Below are positions 1 through 10,000 of a DNA stretch of 64,000 bases, one piece after another. Under the pieces are notes generated by a model, which was not told the origin of the DNA, did not search any database, and saw nothing but the letters and a program-made list of their open reading frames with translations. Source of the stretch: Ichthyophis bannanicus (Eukaryota > Chordata > Amphibia > Gymnophiona > Ichthyophiidae). A program made the position numbers and the translations under genes. Location of the stretch: assembly GCA_033557465.1 (NCBI GenBank), contig CM066033.1, positions 11,347,080-11,411,079 on the forward strand, written 5' to 3'. The stretch's first letter is position 1. Every line of letters begins with the position of its first letter.

Positions 1-1
1 G

Positions 2-64
2 GGCTCCTTGCTGCATCCCAATCTCAAAGCTCTCAATCTGATGGCATGGAGGCTGCAAGGGTAG
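2..64 (+). CDS. C-terminal tail of DIRS reverse transcriptase/RNase H (partial)
   Basis: A short open frame enters from the window's left edge and stops with TAG at 62-64. Its last residues (…LMAWRLQG) have the flavour of the end of the DIRS RT/RNase H protein. It overlaps the start of the recombinase ORF in another frame; overlapping RT/RNase H and recombinase frames are usual in DIRS elements. Only 20 residues are visible, so the call rests mainly on position. Confidence 0.5.
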   Translation, partial: GSLLHPNLKALNLMAWRLQG

Positions 65-1101
65 TGCTAGCTCCCTGGGGCCTGCCTCCGGAGGTTGAGG
101 AAGTTCTCCTAGCCTCCAGGAAACAATCCACTAGAAAGACTTATGCTCTCAAGTGGAAAAGGTTCTCTGTGTGGTGTCAGCTACGTGCTGAAGATCCTTT
201 CTCCTGTACTGTGTCTGTAGTGCTTCAATACCTGCTGCACTTGTCCAATCAGGGTCTCAAGTCCAACTCTGTTCGGGTCCAGCTCTCTGCTTTAGCAGCT
301 CACCACTCACTAGTTGAGGGCCATTCCTTGTCTGTACACCCTTTGGTGTCTCGGTTTCTCAGAGGCTTGCTTCTGCTCAAGCCTCCCATACGTCCTCCTG
401 CTCCTGAGTGGGAGCTTGATGTGGTCTTGCAGCAGCTGACTCGCCCACCTTTTGAGCCTATGGCTACTTGCCCTCTACGCTTCCTTTCCTGGAAGACTCT
501 CTTTCTGATAGCCCTTACTTTGGCTAGAAGAGTGAGTGAGCTTCAGGCCTTGGTCTGTGATAGGCCTTACACCAGGTTCTATAAAAACAGGGTGATCCTC
601 AGGACTCACCCTAAGTTCCTCCCTAAGGTTGTCTCCTCTTTCCACCTCAACCAGGAGGTGGTTCTTCCTACTTTCTTCCCTAGGCCTCATGCAAGTCAGG
701 CTGAAACAGTTCTCCATACCTTGAACTGTAGGAGGGCCTTATCCTTCTACCTTGAACATACGCAAGGCCACAGGAAAGCTTCTCAGCTCTTCCTTTCTTT
801 TGACCCCAATAACTTGGGGAGGCCTGTGTCCAAGCGTACCTTGTCCATTTGGGTGGCTGACTGTATCACCTGGGCTTACAAGGCAGCTGACCTTCCTTTG
901 CAAGGTAGGGTCACGGCCCACCGTGTGAGGGCCATGGCTGCATCAGTGGCTCATCTCCGCTCTGTTCCATTGCAAGACATCTGCAGGGCTGCTACTTGGT
1001 CTTCAAGCCAGACTTTCGCAGCCCACTACTGTCTGGAGAGGGAGTCCCATAGGGACAGTGCTTTTGGCCAAGCAGTACTCCGGAATCTCTTTGAGGTCTA
1101 G
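46..1101 (+). CDS. DIRS tyrosine recombinase
   Basis: An intact 351-residue ORF encodes the tyrosine recombinase that a DIRS element uses instead of an integrase to insert its circular DNA. The N-terminal half (about 25-115) looks like a SAM-like DNA-binding domain. The catalytic half carries the expected residues: an arginine at 161 or 162 in an ARRVSEL context, His292-x-x-Arg295 in TAHRVR, and Tyr328 in AAHYCLE. The ATG at 46 lies inside the upstream RT/RNase H frame, as is common in this group. There is no stop or frameshift, so the protein could in principle be active, although the element is cut downstream by a LINE and its 5' part lies outside the window. Confidence 0.88.
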   Translation: MEAARVVLAPWGLPPEVEEVLLASRKQSTRKTYALKWKRFSVWCQLRAEDPFSCTVSVVLQYLLHLSNQGLKSNSVRVQLSALAAHHSLVEGHSLSVHPLVSRFLRGLLLLKPPIRPPAPEWELDVVLQQLTRPPFEPMATCPLRFLSWKTLFLIALTLARRVSELQALVCDRPYTRFYKNRVILRTHPKFLPKVVSSFHLNQEVVLPTFFPRPHASQAETVLHTLNCRRALSFYLEHTQGHRKASQLFLSFDPNNLGRPVSKRTLSIWVADCITWAYKAADLPLQGRVTAHRVRAMAASVAHLRSVPLQDICRAATWSSSQTFAAHYCLERESHRDSAFGQAVLRNLFEV

Positions 1102-1189
1102 GCAACTCCTGCCCTCCTGCCCTCTGGTTGGGCTACCTGTGGAGGTTGTGTCCTTGAAAAGCCTTTCCTTGCTGCTGAGACTAGAGGGA

Positions 1190-2447
1190 GTTTATTTATT
1201 TTTTATTTATTTAACAGTATTTCTAAACCGCCTTATCTTAATAATCAAGGTGGTATCACAGCAAGCAATCAGGTAAAGTGTGTGTGTTGTACATGCAGTG
1301 AGGATAAAACTTAGTTGTGTGAGGGATGTGTTGGGTGCTTGATTTGTTTGAGCTATATACAGGGTGGGCTATTTACAGTGGTGCTAGAATCATATTTTAT
1401 ATATATTCAGTTGTTTGGGGGGATTGGAGTGCTGTTATCCATTCTCTTAGGTTATGTGATGTGACCATAGTGCTCTATGAACAGGATGGTTTTCAGTTGT
1501 TTTCTGAAGTCTTTGAGGTCTGGAGTTGCCCTTAGATCGTCCGGTAGATTGTTCCATATTGTTGGAGCAGCCATGGAGAGAGCTCTGTCTGTCGTGTCCT
1601 TGCGTGTGTGCTTGTACTCATTTGGGGTGCTGACTCGGTTGCGTGTTTGACTTCTTCTGGGACGTGCGCTGGTCTCCGGTTGTATGAGCAGGTGGAGGCT
1701 GTTGGCTGATGTGTGTTCTTTTATCTTAAATAGGTTTATGATAGTCTTGTATCTGATGCGAGCAATGATTGGGAGCCAGTGTAAGTCCTTTAGTGTAGGT
1801 GTGATGTGCTCCTGCCTTGCGGCTCCGGATATGATTCGAGCTGCAGTGTTTTGTGCCAGCTGTAGTGGTTTGAGAGCTTGTTTTGGTAGTCCGAGGTATA
1901 TCGGATTGCAGAAGTCCAGTATTGGGGTTATCAGTGCTTGACAGACTGTACGGAAGTGTTCTGGAGCGAGGAGTGGTTTCAGTCTCCTGATGATTCGCAT
2001 CCTGTAATATGCTTTTTGGATAGTTTTGTCTATGTGTGGTTTGAGGTTGAGTTTACTGTCCATAGTAACCCCAATGTATCTCACCTCCGATCTTATCGGT
2101 ATCGTGGTGCTTTGTATCTTTATGTTTGGTGGGTGTGTGAAGCTTTGGTTTCGAGTGCTGATTAAAGCTTCAGTCTTGTTGTAGTTTATAGCTAGATTGT
2201 TGTTTTGGCACCACTTCGCCATTTGGGTAAGGCAGTCTGCTATCTTAGAGAAGTCCGGGTTTTCGATTGATATCGGGGAGTATACCATTATATCGTCTGC
2301 GTATATTGTGTATTGGATGTTGTTCTCTTTCATAATGTTGCATATTGGTTGGATGTAGATGTTAAAAAGGAGTGCTGAGAGTGCGGATCCTTGTGGTACT
2401 CCTTGTTGGACATTTATGGGCCGGGAGGTGTCCTGTCTGTTCTCTTG
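1190..2447 (-). mobile_element. 5'-truncated L2-type LINE nested in DIRS
   Basis: A minus-strand non-LTR element breaks the DIRS sequence. Its 3' tail, seen on the plus strand as TTTATTTATT repeats followed by an AACCGCCTTAT block, lies at about 1190-1260, and its body runs rightward to about 2447, where DIRS sequence resumes. The same A+T tail with an accgc-type block recurs many times in the window. 5' truncation is typical of target-primed reverse transcription. I assign it to the L2/CR1 supergroup from the RT motifs; the exact clade needs a tree. Confidence 0.8.
1452..2447 (-). CDS. LINE reverse transcriptase, C-terminal part (partial)
   Basis: The frame is open on the minus strand from the truncation point near 2447 to a stop at 1452, about 330 residues. 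In order it shows the GVPQGSALSALLFNIYIQ block, the catalytic YADD (2292-2303), a KTEAL block, the conserved TPTLKDLHWLPI segment, and the terminal APTIWNNLPDDLR…DFRKQLKT block found at the end of L2/CR1-supergroup ORF2 proteins. The endonuclease and N-terminal RT are lost by truncation, so no start codon applies. The absence of stops suggests a fairly recent insertion. Confidence 0.85.
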   Translation of the reverse strand, partial: QENRQDTSRPINVQQGVPQGSALSALLFNIYIQPICNIMKENNIQYTIYADDIMVYSPISIENPDFSKIADCLTQMAKWCQNNNLAINYNKTEALISTRNQSFTHPPNIKIQSTTIPIRSEVRYIGVTMDSKLNLKPHIDKTIQKAYYRMRIIRRLKPLLAPEHFRTVCQALITPILDFCNPIYLGLPKQALKPLQLAQNTAARIISGAARQEHITPTLKDLHWLPIIARIRYKTIINLFKIKEHTSANSLHLLIQPETSARPRRSQTRNRVSTPNEYKHTRKDTTDRALSMAAPTIWNNLPDDLRATPDLKDFRKQLKTILFIEHYGHIT

Positions 2448-2527
2448 TTCAGCCTGGGTTCCTGGTAGCCCAGAGCTGGGGAGTCACCCATAAGTGAGGA
2501 CTGACTTCCTGCTTGGTCCTGGAGAAA

Positions 2528-2852
2528 GAGTAGTTACTCACCTGTAACAGGTGTTCTCCAGGAGCAGCAGGAATCAGTCCTCACTACCCTCCCTCCTCCC
2601 CTTGGGGTTGCAGTTGTACATAGTTTAATTTTTGCATTTTTGTGTGCTGTTCTTAGCTATGTCATTTGACTGAGGTAAGATGGCACCTTTAGGCGGGAAG
2701 GGAACCGCGCATGCGTGCCAGCATTCCCAAAGGCTTTCATGGAAAGCTGGGGAAATGCTCCACTAGGGCTTCATCGGTGTCGATGACACCCATAAGTGAG
2801 GACTGATTCCTGCTGCTCCTGGAGAACACCTGTTACAGGTGAGTAACTACTC
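2528..2852. repeat. 57-bp perfect inverted repeat at a DIRS end
   Basis: Positions 2528-2584 and 2796-2852 are exact reverse complements over 57 bp, with a 211-bp spacer. A near copy of the outer arm (acccataagtgaggactga…) also occurs at about 2487-2525, so part of the motif is present three times. This fits the split, inverted terminal repeats plus internal complementary region of DIRS elements. Confidence 0.85.
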
Positions 2853-3737
2853 TCTATGGGCCCGATTCTGAGAAAGACGTGCAGGGCGAATGTGTGGTTT
2901 TTCTAGCATGTGTCACGTCACTACTGATAGTTTGATTTGGAATCACTATTTTAATAAAATGGAATTATATTGAACAGGTGATTGGTAGGAGTATTTCAGA
3001 GCTGTTGATGGGAGGAGGATGGGGCCTACTTTGAAGTTAACCTTTACCATTGCCTCTACCTCTGGGGATTCTGAGTCTCTTTTCCCCTTCTGTATCCAGT
3101 GTTTACCTGAGGTGATGTTACAGGCATGAAAATGATCTGAGTAGCACAGTCACAAAAAGAACAATTAGAAATCAAACCCTTGTCCCCTATATATAAAGGC
3201 ATTGCACTAACCAGTAGGCTACACCTCCACATTTCACTACACGTGGCTGGATACAAAGAGACTGCAGATCACTGCCTAGAAAGTCTGCTGTGTGTGCCGG
3301 CATAGGGTAGCCCCCCACCAGTACCTATGATGCAGAGCACATGCCCAACAGCAGTCTACAGCTGATCCCCAAATGGAGAATGCACATAACCAGCACCTGA
3401 GGCGATATGTAAGATGCACTGACAGTGTGTGATACAAGCACAGAGCAGATACAAACTGTGCTACCGAGCAGTTTCTGCGGTCACCCTGAGGGTCGAGGAT
3501 GGGCGCACAGCACCAGTTCTCCAGTACCATGTAGTGCTTGAAATGGTTTCTGCTGTTTGTGCTGCAGGTCTCTAGCACTGCCAGTGTGTAGCAGGCATAG
3601 TCTGCAGTGTGATATGCCAGTCACATCTGGCCATGTCTGACAGGGACCCCCTAGAACAGTGTATATCAATACCTAGTGCTACAATGCTGATGCCAACTAC
3701 CTGGGAGGGGTGGTCGTCACCATGGCCCTACCAATAC
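2853..3737. other. Non-coding stretch with a tRNA-like SINE
   Basis: No coding signal is seen between the DIRS end and the retroviral LTR. The only recognisable part is a tRNA-derived SINE at about 3115-3240. The last bases (ATAC, 3734-3737) are the left target duplication of the retrovirus. Confidence 0.5.
3115..3240 (-). repeat. tRNA-derived SINE head
   Basis: The minus strand reads like a tRNA gene degraded into a SINE. It has an A-box-like TAGCCTACTGGTTAGTGC and, about 40 bases on, a B-box-like GGGTTTGATTTC, followed by a non-tRNA body towards lower coordinates. The B-box departs from the consensus (TTTGATTTC for TTCGANTCC), so a functional tRNA is unlikely. Confidence 0.6.
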
Positions 3738-4408
3738 TGTGGCAGGTGCAGGCCTGTGACCCACGGTGTCTGACATAGGCAGGCCAGCATGGCTAGCTTG
3801 ACCTGTAAATGAGGCCTGTGGAGAGGCATATAGGATTGCACATCCCCCAATATGCTGCTATTGTAAGAAAGAACTCAGTAGAAATATTGAATTAGCTTAG
3901 ATAAGCAGAATTGCAGAATTAAGAAATGGAAAAGTACAGAAAAGATGTGTTTTAAAGTTACTGATAAGAAAGAGTACATTTGCAGAGAAATATTGAGAAG
4001 TGCTGACAGATGAGTTACAGAACCTTGCTCTTCTGCACGCACAAATGGTCCCATAGCCTTGAAAGTGTGAAAGTAACAAGTTGATGAACTGACCATTGTA
4101 ATTGGGACTAGAAGGGGGGCAGGCAGGTGTCATGCCTACAGAAGCCCACAGAAGGAACATAATTGGAGAAACTTATCAGTACCGGGACCAATAGAGGGGC
4201 TACGGGAGGTACGGGAGCGTACCGGGACCAATGAAATGTTTTTCTATACCTAGAATGGAACAGAAGTCTATAAAAGTTGTTGTAATGCTTGAAAACTTTG
4301 CTCAGCCATTTTGAAATTGCCTTGCTTGAGACTTGTGCACAAATAAATGATTTGGACCTTCTGAACAGACTCCTGGTATCATTGGTTTGTCTGCGCTTTG
4401 CTGCTACA
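3738..4408 (+). repeat. 5' LTR of the endogenous retrovirus
   Basis: The 671-bp LTR starts TGTGGC and ends CTACA (TG…CA). It carries the promoter: two accgggaccaat repeats with CCAAT boxes (about 4182-4232), a TATA box at 4269-4276, and an AATAAA signal at 4342-4347. This places the R region roughly between 4295 and 4365. Short ORFs inside it are chance frames. Confidence 0.95.
4269..4276 (+). promoter_or_regulatory. TATA box in the 5' LTR
   Basis: TATAAAAG lies about 40 bases downstream of the second CCAAT box and about 70 bases upstream of the polyadenylation signal. This is the normal U3/R layout of a retroviral promoter. The same box recurs at 13738-13745 in the 3' LTR. Confidence 0.8.
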
Positions 4409-4415
4409 TATTCCT

Positions 4416-4433
4416 TGGTGCGTTGGCCGGGAA
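4416..4433 (+). other. Primer-binding site, tRNA-Gly-like
   Basis: TGGTGCGTTGGCCGGGAA starts 7 bases after the LTR end. From general knowledge of tRNA-Gly(GCC) 3' ends it is complementary with one mismatch, so glycine tRNA is the likely reverse-transcription primer. The match to this species' own tRNAs was not checked. Confidence 0.75.
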
Positions 4434-4677
4434 GTTGTGGAATCAAAGTGTATATAGGGCAATATACCACGACTTTCCGCCTCTATAGGCTTGGTCCTGC
4501 CGGGATCGCGCCCTTCCGACGAGGGCCGCTCCCTGGCGCCACCGGTCCCTTGTATCGGAGGGAGCTGGTCGGACCTCGGCGGGTGACGAGCCCGGCTGGA
4601 GCCAACGCCTCGAACCCGAGTGAGGGGAGTCCGAGGTCCAACTCATGCGCCTGCTTGGGAAGTTTGAGGACCGGATC

Positions 4678-4687
4678 CGGTGAGTAT
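4678..4687 (+). promoter_or_regulatory. Candidate major splice donor
   Basis: CGGTGAGTAT in the leader is close to the consensus donor, with the GT at 4680-4681. It lies between the primer-binding site and gag, where the donor for spliced env mRNA is expected. A candidate acceptor (pyrimidine-rich, ending CAG at 10791) lies after pol, about 256 bases before the env ATG. Confidence 0.55.
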
Positions 4688-5167
4688 AGTTTTGATTTTG
4701 GGTCTAGACAGAAATAGAAAGAGCAGTACTGCCATTGGAACTTGGAACTTGGAATTTGTAATCTCGAGATATTGGGAATTGGTAAGAGAGCCTGATCAAC
4801 TCTCAAGGAAGAGCCGAGTAGCCTGGCATGGGAATTCGCTAGGTGAAACCCTCATCCTTTTTGTAATTGTACTTGGAAAAGACTAGTCAGAATAGATAGA
4901 AACGAATGCATTCTGGGATACGTTGCTAGCATGATTGTGTGAACGAAGTGTGACTGAGAGGTCTGGCAGCACGGACCAAGTGAGAGCTGACCCCTGATTA
5001 GCGCATTTCCTGACCGGGCGACCGCGTTCAGGTCGCGAAAAGGGGGAAGCGATTGTCGTCTTGTCTTGTTATTTGTATTCCCTAAACGTTTCCAGGGCCG
5101 TGAGGACCCCTTACCCACGGTCCGCCCACCTTTTCCCTTCTGTCTGTTGTTGCGCGCACACATCGAA

Positions 5168-7084
5168 ATGGGAGGGGCGGAGTCTACTAGGAACACTCCA
5201 TTAGAATGTATGATCGCACATTTTAAAGAGGGATATTCAGGAGATTATGGTATTAAAATGACAGCAGCCCGTTTGCAGATTTTGTGTACTAGGGAGTGGC
5301 CCGATCTAGACCCCATCTGGCCCCGAGAGGGAACGTTCACTGTAGAGATTATCCAGTCAATACATCGTAGAGTGCGGGTAGCGCACCCCGATCAGTACCC
5401 CTATATAGATTCCTGGTTAAGTATTTGTGAAGATCCGCCCTCCTGGGCGCAGCGCTGTTATGAGGAACAGTGCAGAATAATGTTAGCTAAAACAGATTCT
5501 AGACAGAGAAAGGAACAGCCTAGAATGAAAGAGCAGGATAAGAAAGCCAAGAAGAAACCCATCTTGGCAGATCCCGATTCCCCAGAAGTAGTCCTCAGGC
5601 AACCCCGAACCCCAGGTCCAGTAAGGATAGCCCGGCGGCGTCCTGCCCCAGATCCCCAGAGACCGCCGGAGCCGAGGCGAGACCCAACCCCAGATCCCCC
5701 TCCTCTTGGAGGAGAGGAAGAGGAAGAATTAGCGGGAAGAGAAGAGGAGGATGTAAAAAGTGAGCCAGAAGCGGAGCTAGAAGAAAAAGGAGGGAATCCC
5801 CCAGAAGAAGAAGAAGAGGACAGTGTACAAATAATTGAGGAAGCTAGCGCCAGCACTAGCAAGCCAGTGAAGGAGAAACCCAAAGCAAAACCAGTTGAGA
5901 AAAAGAAAGCGACTCCTGCAAAGACAACGACAATAGCCCTTAGATCCCAGACCCAAATGACGCCTACGACAGCCAAACTGTTTCCCTTAAGGCAAGTCCC
6001 GGGAGTGCCCGTAAAGAATGATAATGATGAAGTGGTAGCGGGACCCCTAACTTATGTGTATATCCCATTCTCTACAACTGATTTATTAAATTGGAGGTCG
6101 CACTATGCCTCCTATACTAGTAAGCCCCAGGAGCTGACAGAATTAGTAACTAGTATTATGGAAACTCACCAACCCACTTGGCCAGATTGCCGTCAGCTCC
6201 TGACCACCCTATTCACTACAGAAGAACGAGCGAGAATTAGAAAAGCAGCTATCGAATGGATGGCAGAAAACCCTGCAGCTCCAGCGCAGGGGCAGAATAT
6301 AATAGATCGTAGAGAAGCAGCTCAGAGAGAATTCCCAAATGAAGACCCCCAATGGGATCCGAATACAGATGAAGGATCCACCGCCCTAGCCCGTTTTCGC
6401 CAAGGCTTTTTACAAGGCCTGCGAAGAGGAGGCCAAAAAGCTATGAACCTTTCCAAAGTAGCAGGAATTATCCAAGGAATAGATGAGAGCCCAGCAGATT
6501 ATTATGAAAGATTAACTGAAGCTTACAGAATGTATACTCCCTATGATCCCGAGGCACCAGGAAGTTTATGCATGGTGAATTCTGCTTTTGTAAACCAGTC
6601 TCAACCAGACATTAGACGTAAATTACAGAAATTAGAAGGGTTTGCGGGCATGAATGCAACACAGTTATTGGAAGTCGCTCATAAAGTGTATGTGAATCGT
6701 GATACTGAAAGACAGAGAGAATGTGATAGAAAGATGAAGAAGAAAGCTGATTTTTTGGCTGCGGCCATAGTTGAAAAGAAAAGGGGAGGTGTCCCTAATC
6801 GAAGGAGCAGAGGAAGAGGGCGGGGTCAAGGCGGAGGCCGGACCCAGAGACTAGGCGTGAACCAATGCGCCTATTGCAAAGAGGAAGGACATTGGAGAGA
6901 TACTTGCCCGCAACTCGAAGACGCCCAGCAAGATGACGAATACGATCATCAGTGGCGAGAAGAAAGACGAGGCCGTCCCCGAGGCCGAGGAGGAGCCAAT
7001 CGAGAACAATTCCAGCGAGAGAGGGGAGGAGGAGCCATCCAAGCATTGGCCACACAGGCCCATGATGAGGATGACGTGGATTAG
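5168..7084 (+). CDS. gag: Endogenous retroviral Gag polyprotein
   Basis: The 638-residue structural polyprotein has no break. I choose the ATG at 5168 because it is the first in-frame ATG and gives an N-terminal Met-Gly-Gly suited to myristoylation of the matrix domain. A proline- and Glu-rich middle (about 135-240) corresponds to the p12-like linker. The capsid has the homology region near residue 441 (SPADYYERLTEAYRMY). A basic nucleocapsid holds one zinc knuckle with Cys567, Cys570, His575 and Cys580, followed by Arg/Gly-rich sequence. One knuckle is the gammaretroviral pattern. The gene ends in TAG (7082-7084), and the frame continues open into pol. The frame is also open upstream of the ATG. 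Confidence 0.93.
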   Translation: MGGAESTRNTPLECMIAHFKEGYSGDYGIKMTAARLQILCTREWPDLDPIWPREGTFTVEIIQSIHRRVRVAHPDQYPYIDSWLSICEDPPSWAQRCYEEQCRIMLAKTDSRQRKEQPRMKEQDKKAKKKPILADPDSPEVVLRQPRTPGPVRIARRRPAPDPQRPPEPRRDPTPDPPPLGGEEEEELAGREEEDVKSEPEAELEEKGGNPPEEEEEDSVQIIEEASASTSKPVKEKPKAKPVEKKKATPAKTTTIALRSQTQMTPTTAKLFPLRQVPGVPVKNDNDEVVAGPLTYVYIPFSTTDLLNWRSHYASYTSKPQELTELVTSIMETHQPTWPDCRQLLTTLFTTEERARIRKAAIEWMAENPAAPAQGQNIIDRREAAQREFPNEDPQWDPNTDEGSTALARFRQGFLQGLRRGGQKAMNLSKVAGIIQGIDESPADYYERLTEAYRMYTPYDPEAPGSLCMVNSAFVNQSQPDIRRKLQKLEGFAGMNATQLLEVAHKVYVNRDTERQRECDRKMKKKADFLAAAIVEKKRGGVPNRRSRGRGRGQGGGRTQRLGVNQCAYCKEEGHWRDTCPQLEDAQQDDEYDHQWREERRGRPRGRGGANREQFQRERGGGAIQALATQAHDEDDVD

Positions 7085-10000
7085 GACAGACCGGGCTCCA
7101 AGTTTGCTTTAGGTCTCCAGGAGCCTATGGTCGAAATACAAATAGGAGACCAATTTATGAACTTTATGGTTGATACTGGAGCAGAACATTCAGTAATAGA
7201 CAAAAAGATAGCCCCATTCACCAAGAAAGCAGTCACCATTATAGGAGCAACTGGTGCCAAAGCCACAAAGTCTTTTCTACAAAACCGAATATGCAGTCTA
7301 GGAGGACAGCAAGTAACTCATCAATTCCTTTACATGCCCGAATGTCCAGTACCCCTACTGGGACGAGATATGCTAGCCAAGCTTCAAGCCCAAATATCTT
7401 TCTCCGAACAAGGAGAAATGCAAATGACAGTGAATTCTCAAGCCAAACCAGCAGGAGTAATGCTGCTGACAGTACCCCGAGAAGAAGAGTGGAGATACTA
7501 CATTGATGATTCGATTCAAGATACCTATTTTGAACAAACCTTAAAGAACATTCATGCACCACTTGAAGTATGGGCAGAAGGCAGTCCCCCAGGCCTAGCC
7601 AAACATATAGCTCCAGTGATTGTAACCCTCAAGCCTAGTGCTACACCAGTGCACGTCAAACAGTACCCTCTCCCAAGAGCCGCAATTGAAGGCATTCATC
7701 GCCACCTACAGAGATTACTTGAGTATGGCCTACTGAAAGTATGTCAATCCCCATGGAACACCCCACTTTTGCCAGTGAAGAAACCTGAGACAGATGATTA
7801 TCGACCAGTGCAAGATTTGAGAAGAGTAAACGATGCAGTTGAAACTATACACCCAGTTGTACCCAATCCTTACACTCTACTAGGATTGATACCCGCTGAA
7901 GCTACCCATTTCACTGTACTGGATTTAAAAGATGCATTCTTTTGCATAAGATTAGCCCCTGTAAGCCAAATATTGTTTGCATTCGAATGGCAAGACCCCA
8001 TCTCTGGAAGAGGGGGCCAACTCACCTGGACAAGATTACCCCAAGGATTCAAGAATTCACCTACCATCTTTAGTGCTGCACTAAACCAAGATCTTTCAAG
8101 CTATCCAGTAGCCCCGGGGAGGAGAGTACTTCTCCAGTATGTGGATGATCTGTTGATAGCTGCCATATCAGAAAAAGAATGTATACGAGCCACCCAAGAT
8201 CTCTTGCAGTTACTAAATGAAGCTGGATATAAAGTTTCCAGAGCCAAAGCACAACTATGCCAAACAGAAGTGAAATACTTGGGTTTTCGTATTACCCAAG
8301 GAAGCAGAAGATTAGGCAGAGAAAGAAAAGAAGCAGTATGTAGAATTCCAACTCCAACAACCAGAAAGCAAGTCAGAGCCTTTCTGGGAGCAGCAGGATA
8401 TTGCCGAATCTGGATACCCAACTTTGCCCAAATTGCCAAACCACTGTATGAAGCCACAAAAGGAGAAGAGAAGTCACCACTGGAGTGGGGACTTGAGCAG
8501 GATACAGCCTTCCAGAAGTTAAAAGAAGAATTGATGTCATCACCAGCACTTGGATTACCAGATGTCCACAAGCCTTTCCGTTTGTTTGTACATGAAACAC
8601 AGGGAAATGCCCTAGGCATGTTGACTCAGAAATTAGGAAATTGGGAACGACCTGTAGCCTACCTATCGAAACAATTGGACCCTGTGGCCAAAGGATGGCC
8701 ACCCTGCTTGAGAGCAGTTGCAGCTACAGCGCTACTAGTGAGTGAAGCAGACAAACTCACACTAGGACAGAACATACGAGTCACTGTGCCACATGCAGTC
8801 CTTGCCCTCATGGAACAAAAAGCAAATTATTGGCTCACCAATTCTCGAATGTTGAAGTACCAGAGCATGTTATGTGAAAACCCACAGATACAACTTGAAG
8901 TGAGCCATGCTCTGAATCCAGCTACCTTGATACCCATCAGTGAAGAACTCCCAGAACATGACTGTATCGAAGTCATGGAAACTGTGTTCTCCAGTCGACC
9001 TGACTTAACAGATGTGCCCATAGACAATCCCGACCAGATCTATTACGTTGATGGGAGCAGTCTCATCCTTGATGGACGACGCTGTGCCGGATATGCAGTC
9101 GTCACTCAACACGAAGTAGTTGAATCATCAGCCCTAGCCTCAGGCACATCAGCCCAGAAAGCCGAATTGATAGCACTCACCAGAGCATTGTTGTTAGGAG
9201 AAAAACTTGTGCTAAATGTATATACAGATTCCAAATATGCTTTCACTACCTTGCATGCCCATGGAGCTCTCTACAAAGAAAGAGGACTCATCACATCTGG
9301 AGGAAAATCAGTCAAATATGGTCCCGAGATATTGATGTTACTTGATGCAGTCTGGGCCCCAACACGTGTAGCTGTCATGCATTGTAGAGGACATCAAGCA
9401 GGAAAAGGAGAAGTTGCTCGAGGAAATAGATTTGCAGATGCCTCAGCACGACAAGCAGCTATGACAGGACAGATTGCCCCACAAGCTATGCCAATGCAAG
9501 CAGCATTGTTTCCAGTACCTTTGAATCTATGGACCCCACGATATACCACCAAAGAATTGGATTACTATTGTGACAAAGAAAATGGAGTATTGAAAGACGG
9601 ATGGATTGAGCTGCCACCAGAAGAGGGCAGTCAACCTCCGGGAAGAATAGTAATTCCAGAATTGTTAGGACCATCCTTTGTTAAAGCTTTCCATGAAGCC
9701 ACCCACTATGGGAAGAGTGCTATGGAGAAAGCACTCAGGCCACATTTCTACATTCCTCTGATGACAACCATATCAGCCTCAGTAGCACGACAATGTCAAA
9801 TCTGTGCCAAGAATAATGCCAAGCAAGGCCTTATTACAGCACCCCGAGTTCAGTCAAGAGGTGTGACCCCCATGCACAACCTCCAAGTTGATTTCACCGA
9901 GATGCCAAAAGCTAATGGATACCATTACCTACTAGTATTAGTTTGTACTTTCTCTGGGTGGGTAGAAGCATTCCCAACCAGAACTGAGAAAGCCCGAGAA

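Larger units (their letters stand above)
1..2852 (+). mobile_element. DIRS retrotransposon, 3' part, interrupted by a LINE
   Basis: This is the 3' portion of a tyrosine-recombinase (DIRS) retrotransposon; the window starts inside it. It holds the end of the RT/RNase H frame, a full recombinase ORF, and a terminal region with a 57-bp perfect inverted repeat (2528-2584 and 2796-2852). DIRS elements have no integrase and integrate through a circular intermediate, and their ends are inverted and internally complementary, as seen here. A minus-strand LINE (about 1190-2447) splits the region after the recombinase gene. The right limit is set at the end of the inverted repeat and may be a few bases off. 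Confidence 0.8.

Noticed and set aside
3115..3240. Functional tRNA gene
   Set aside because: The B-box is off consensus and no cloverleaf can be completed; a SINE head is more likely.
3875..4160. Two short frames on the minus strand of the LTR, repeated at 13344-13629
   Set aside because: They are present twice only because the LTR is; no domain, and retroviral LTR sequence explains them.
5458..5976. 172-residue Ser-rich frame on the minus strand
   Set aside because: It is the shadow of the Glu/Pro-rich part of gag on the other strand.
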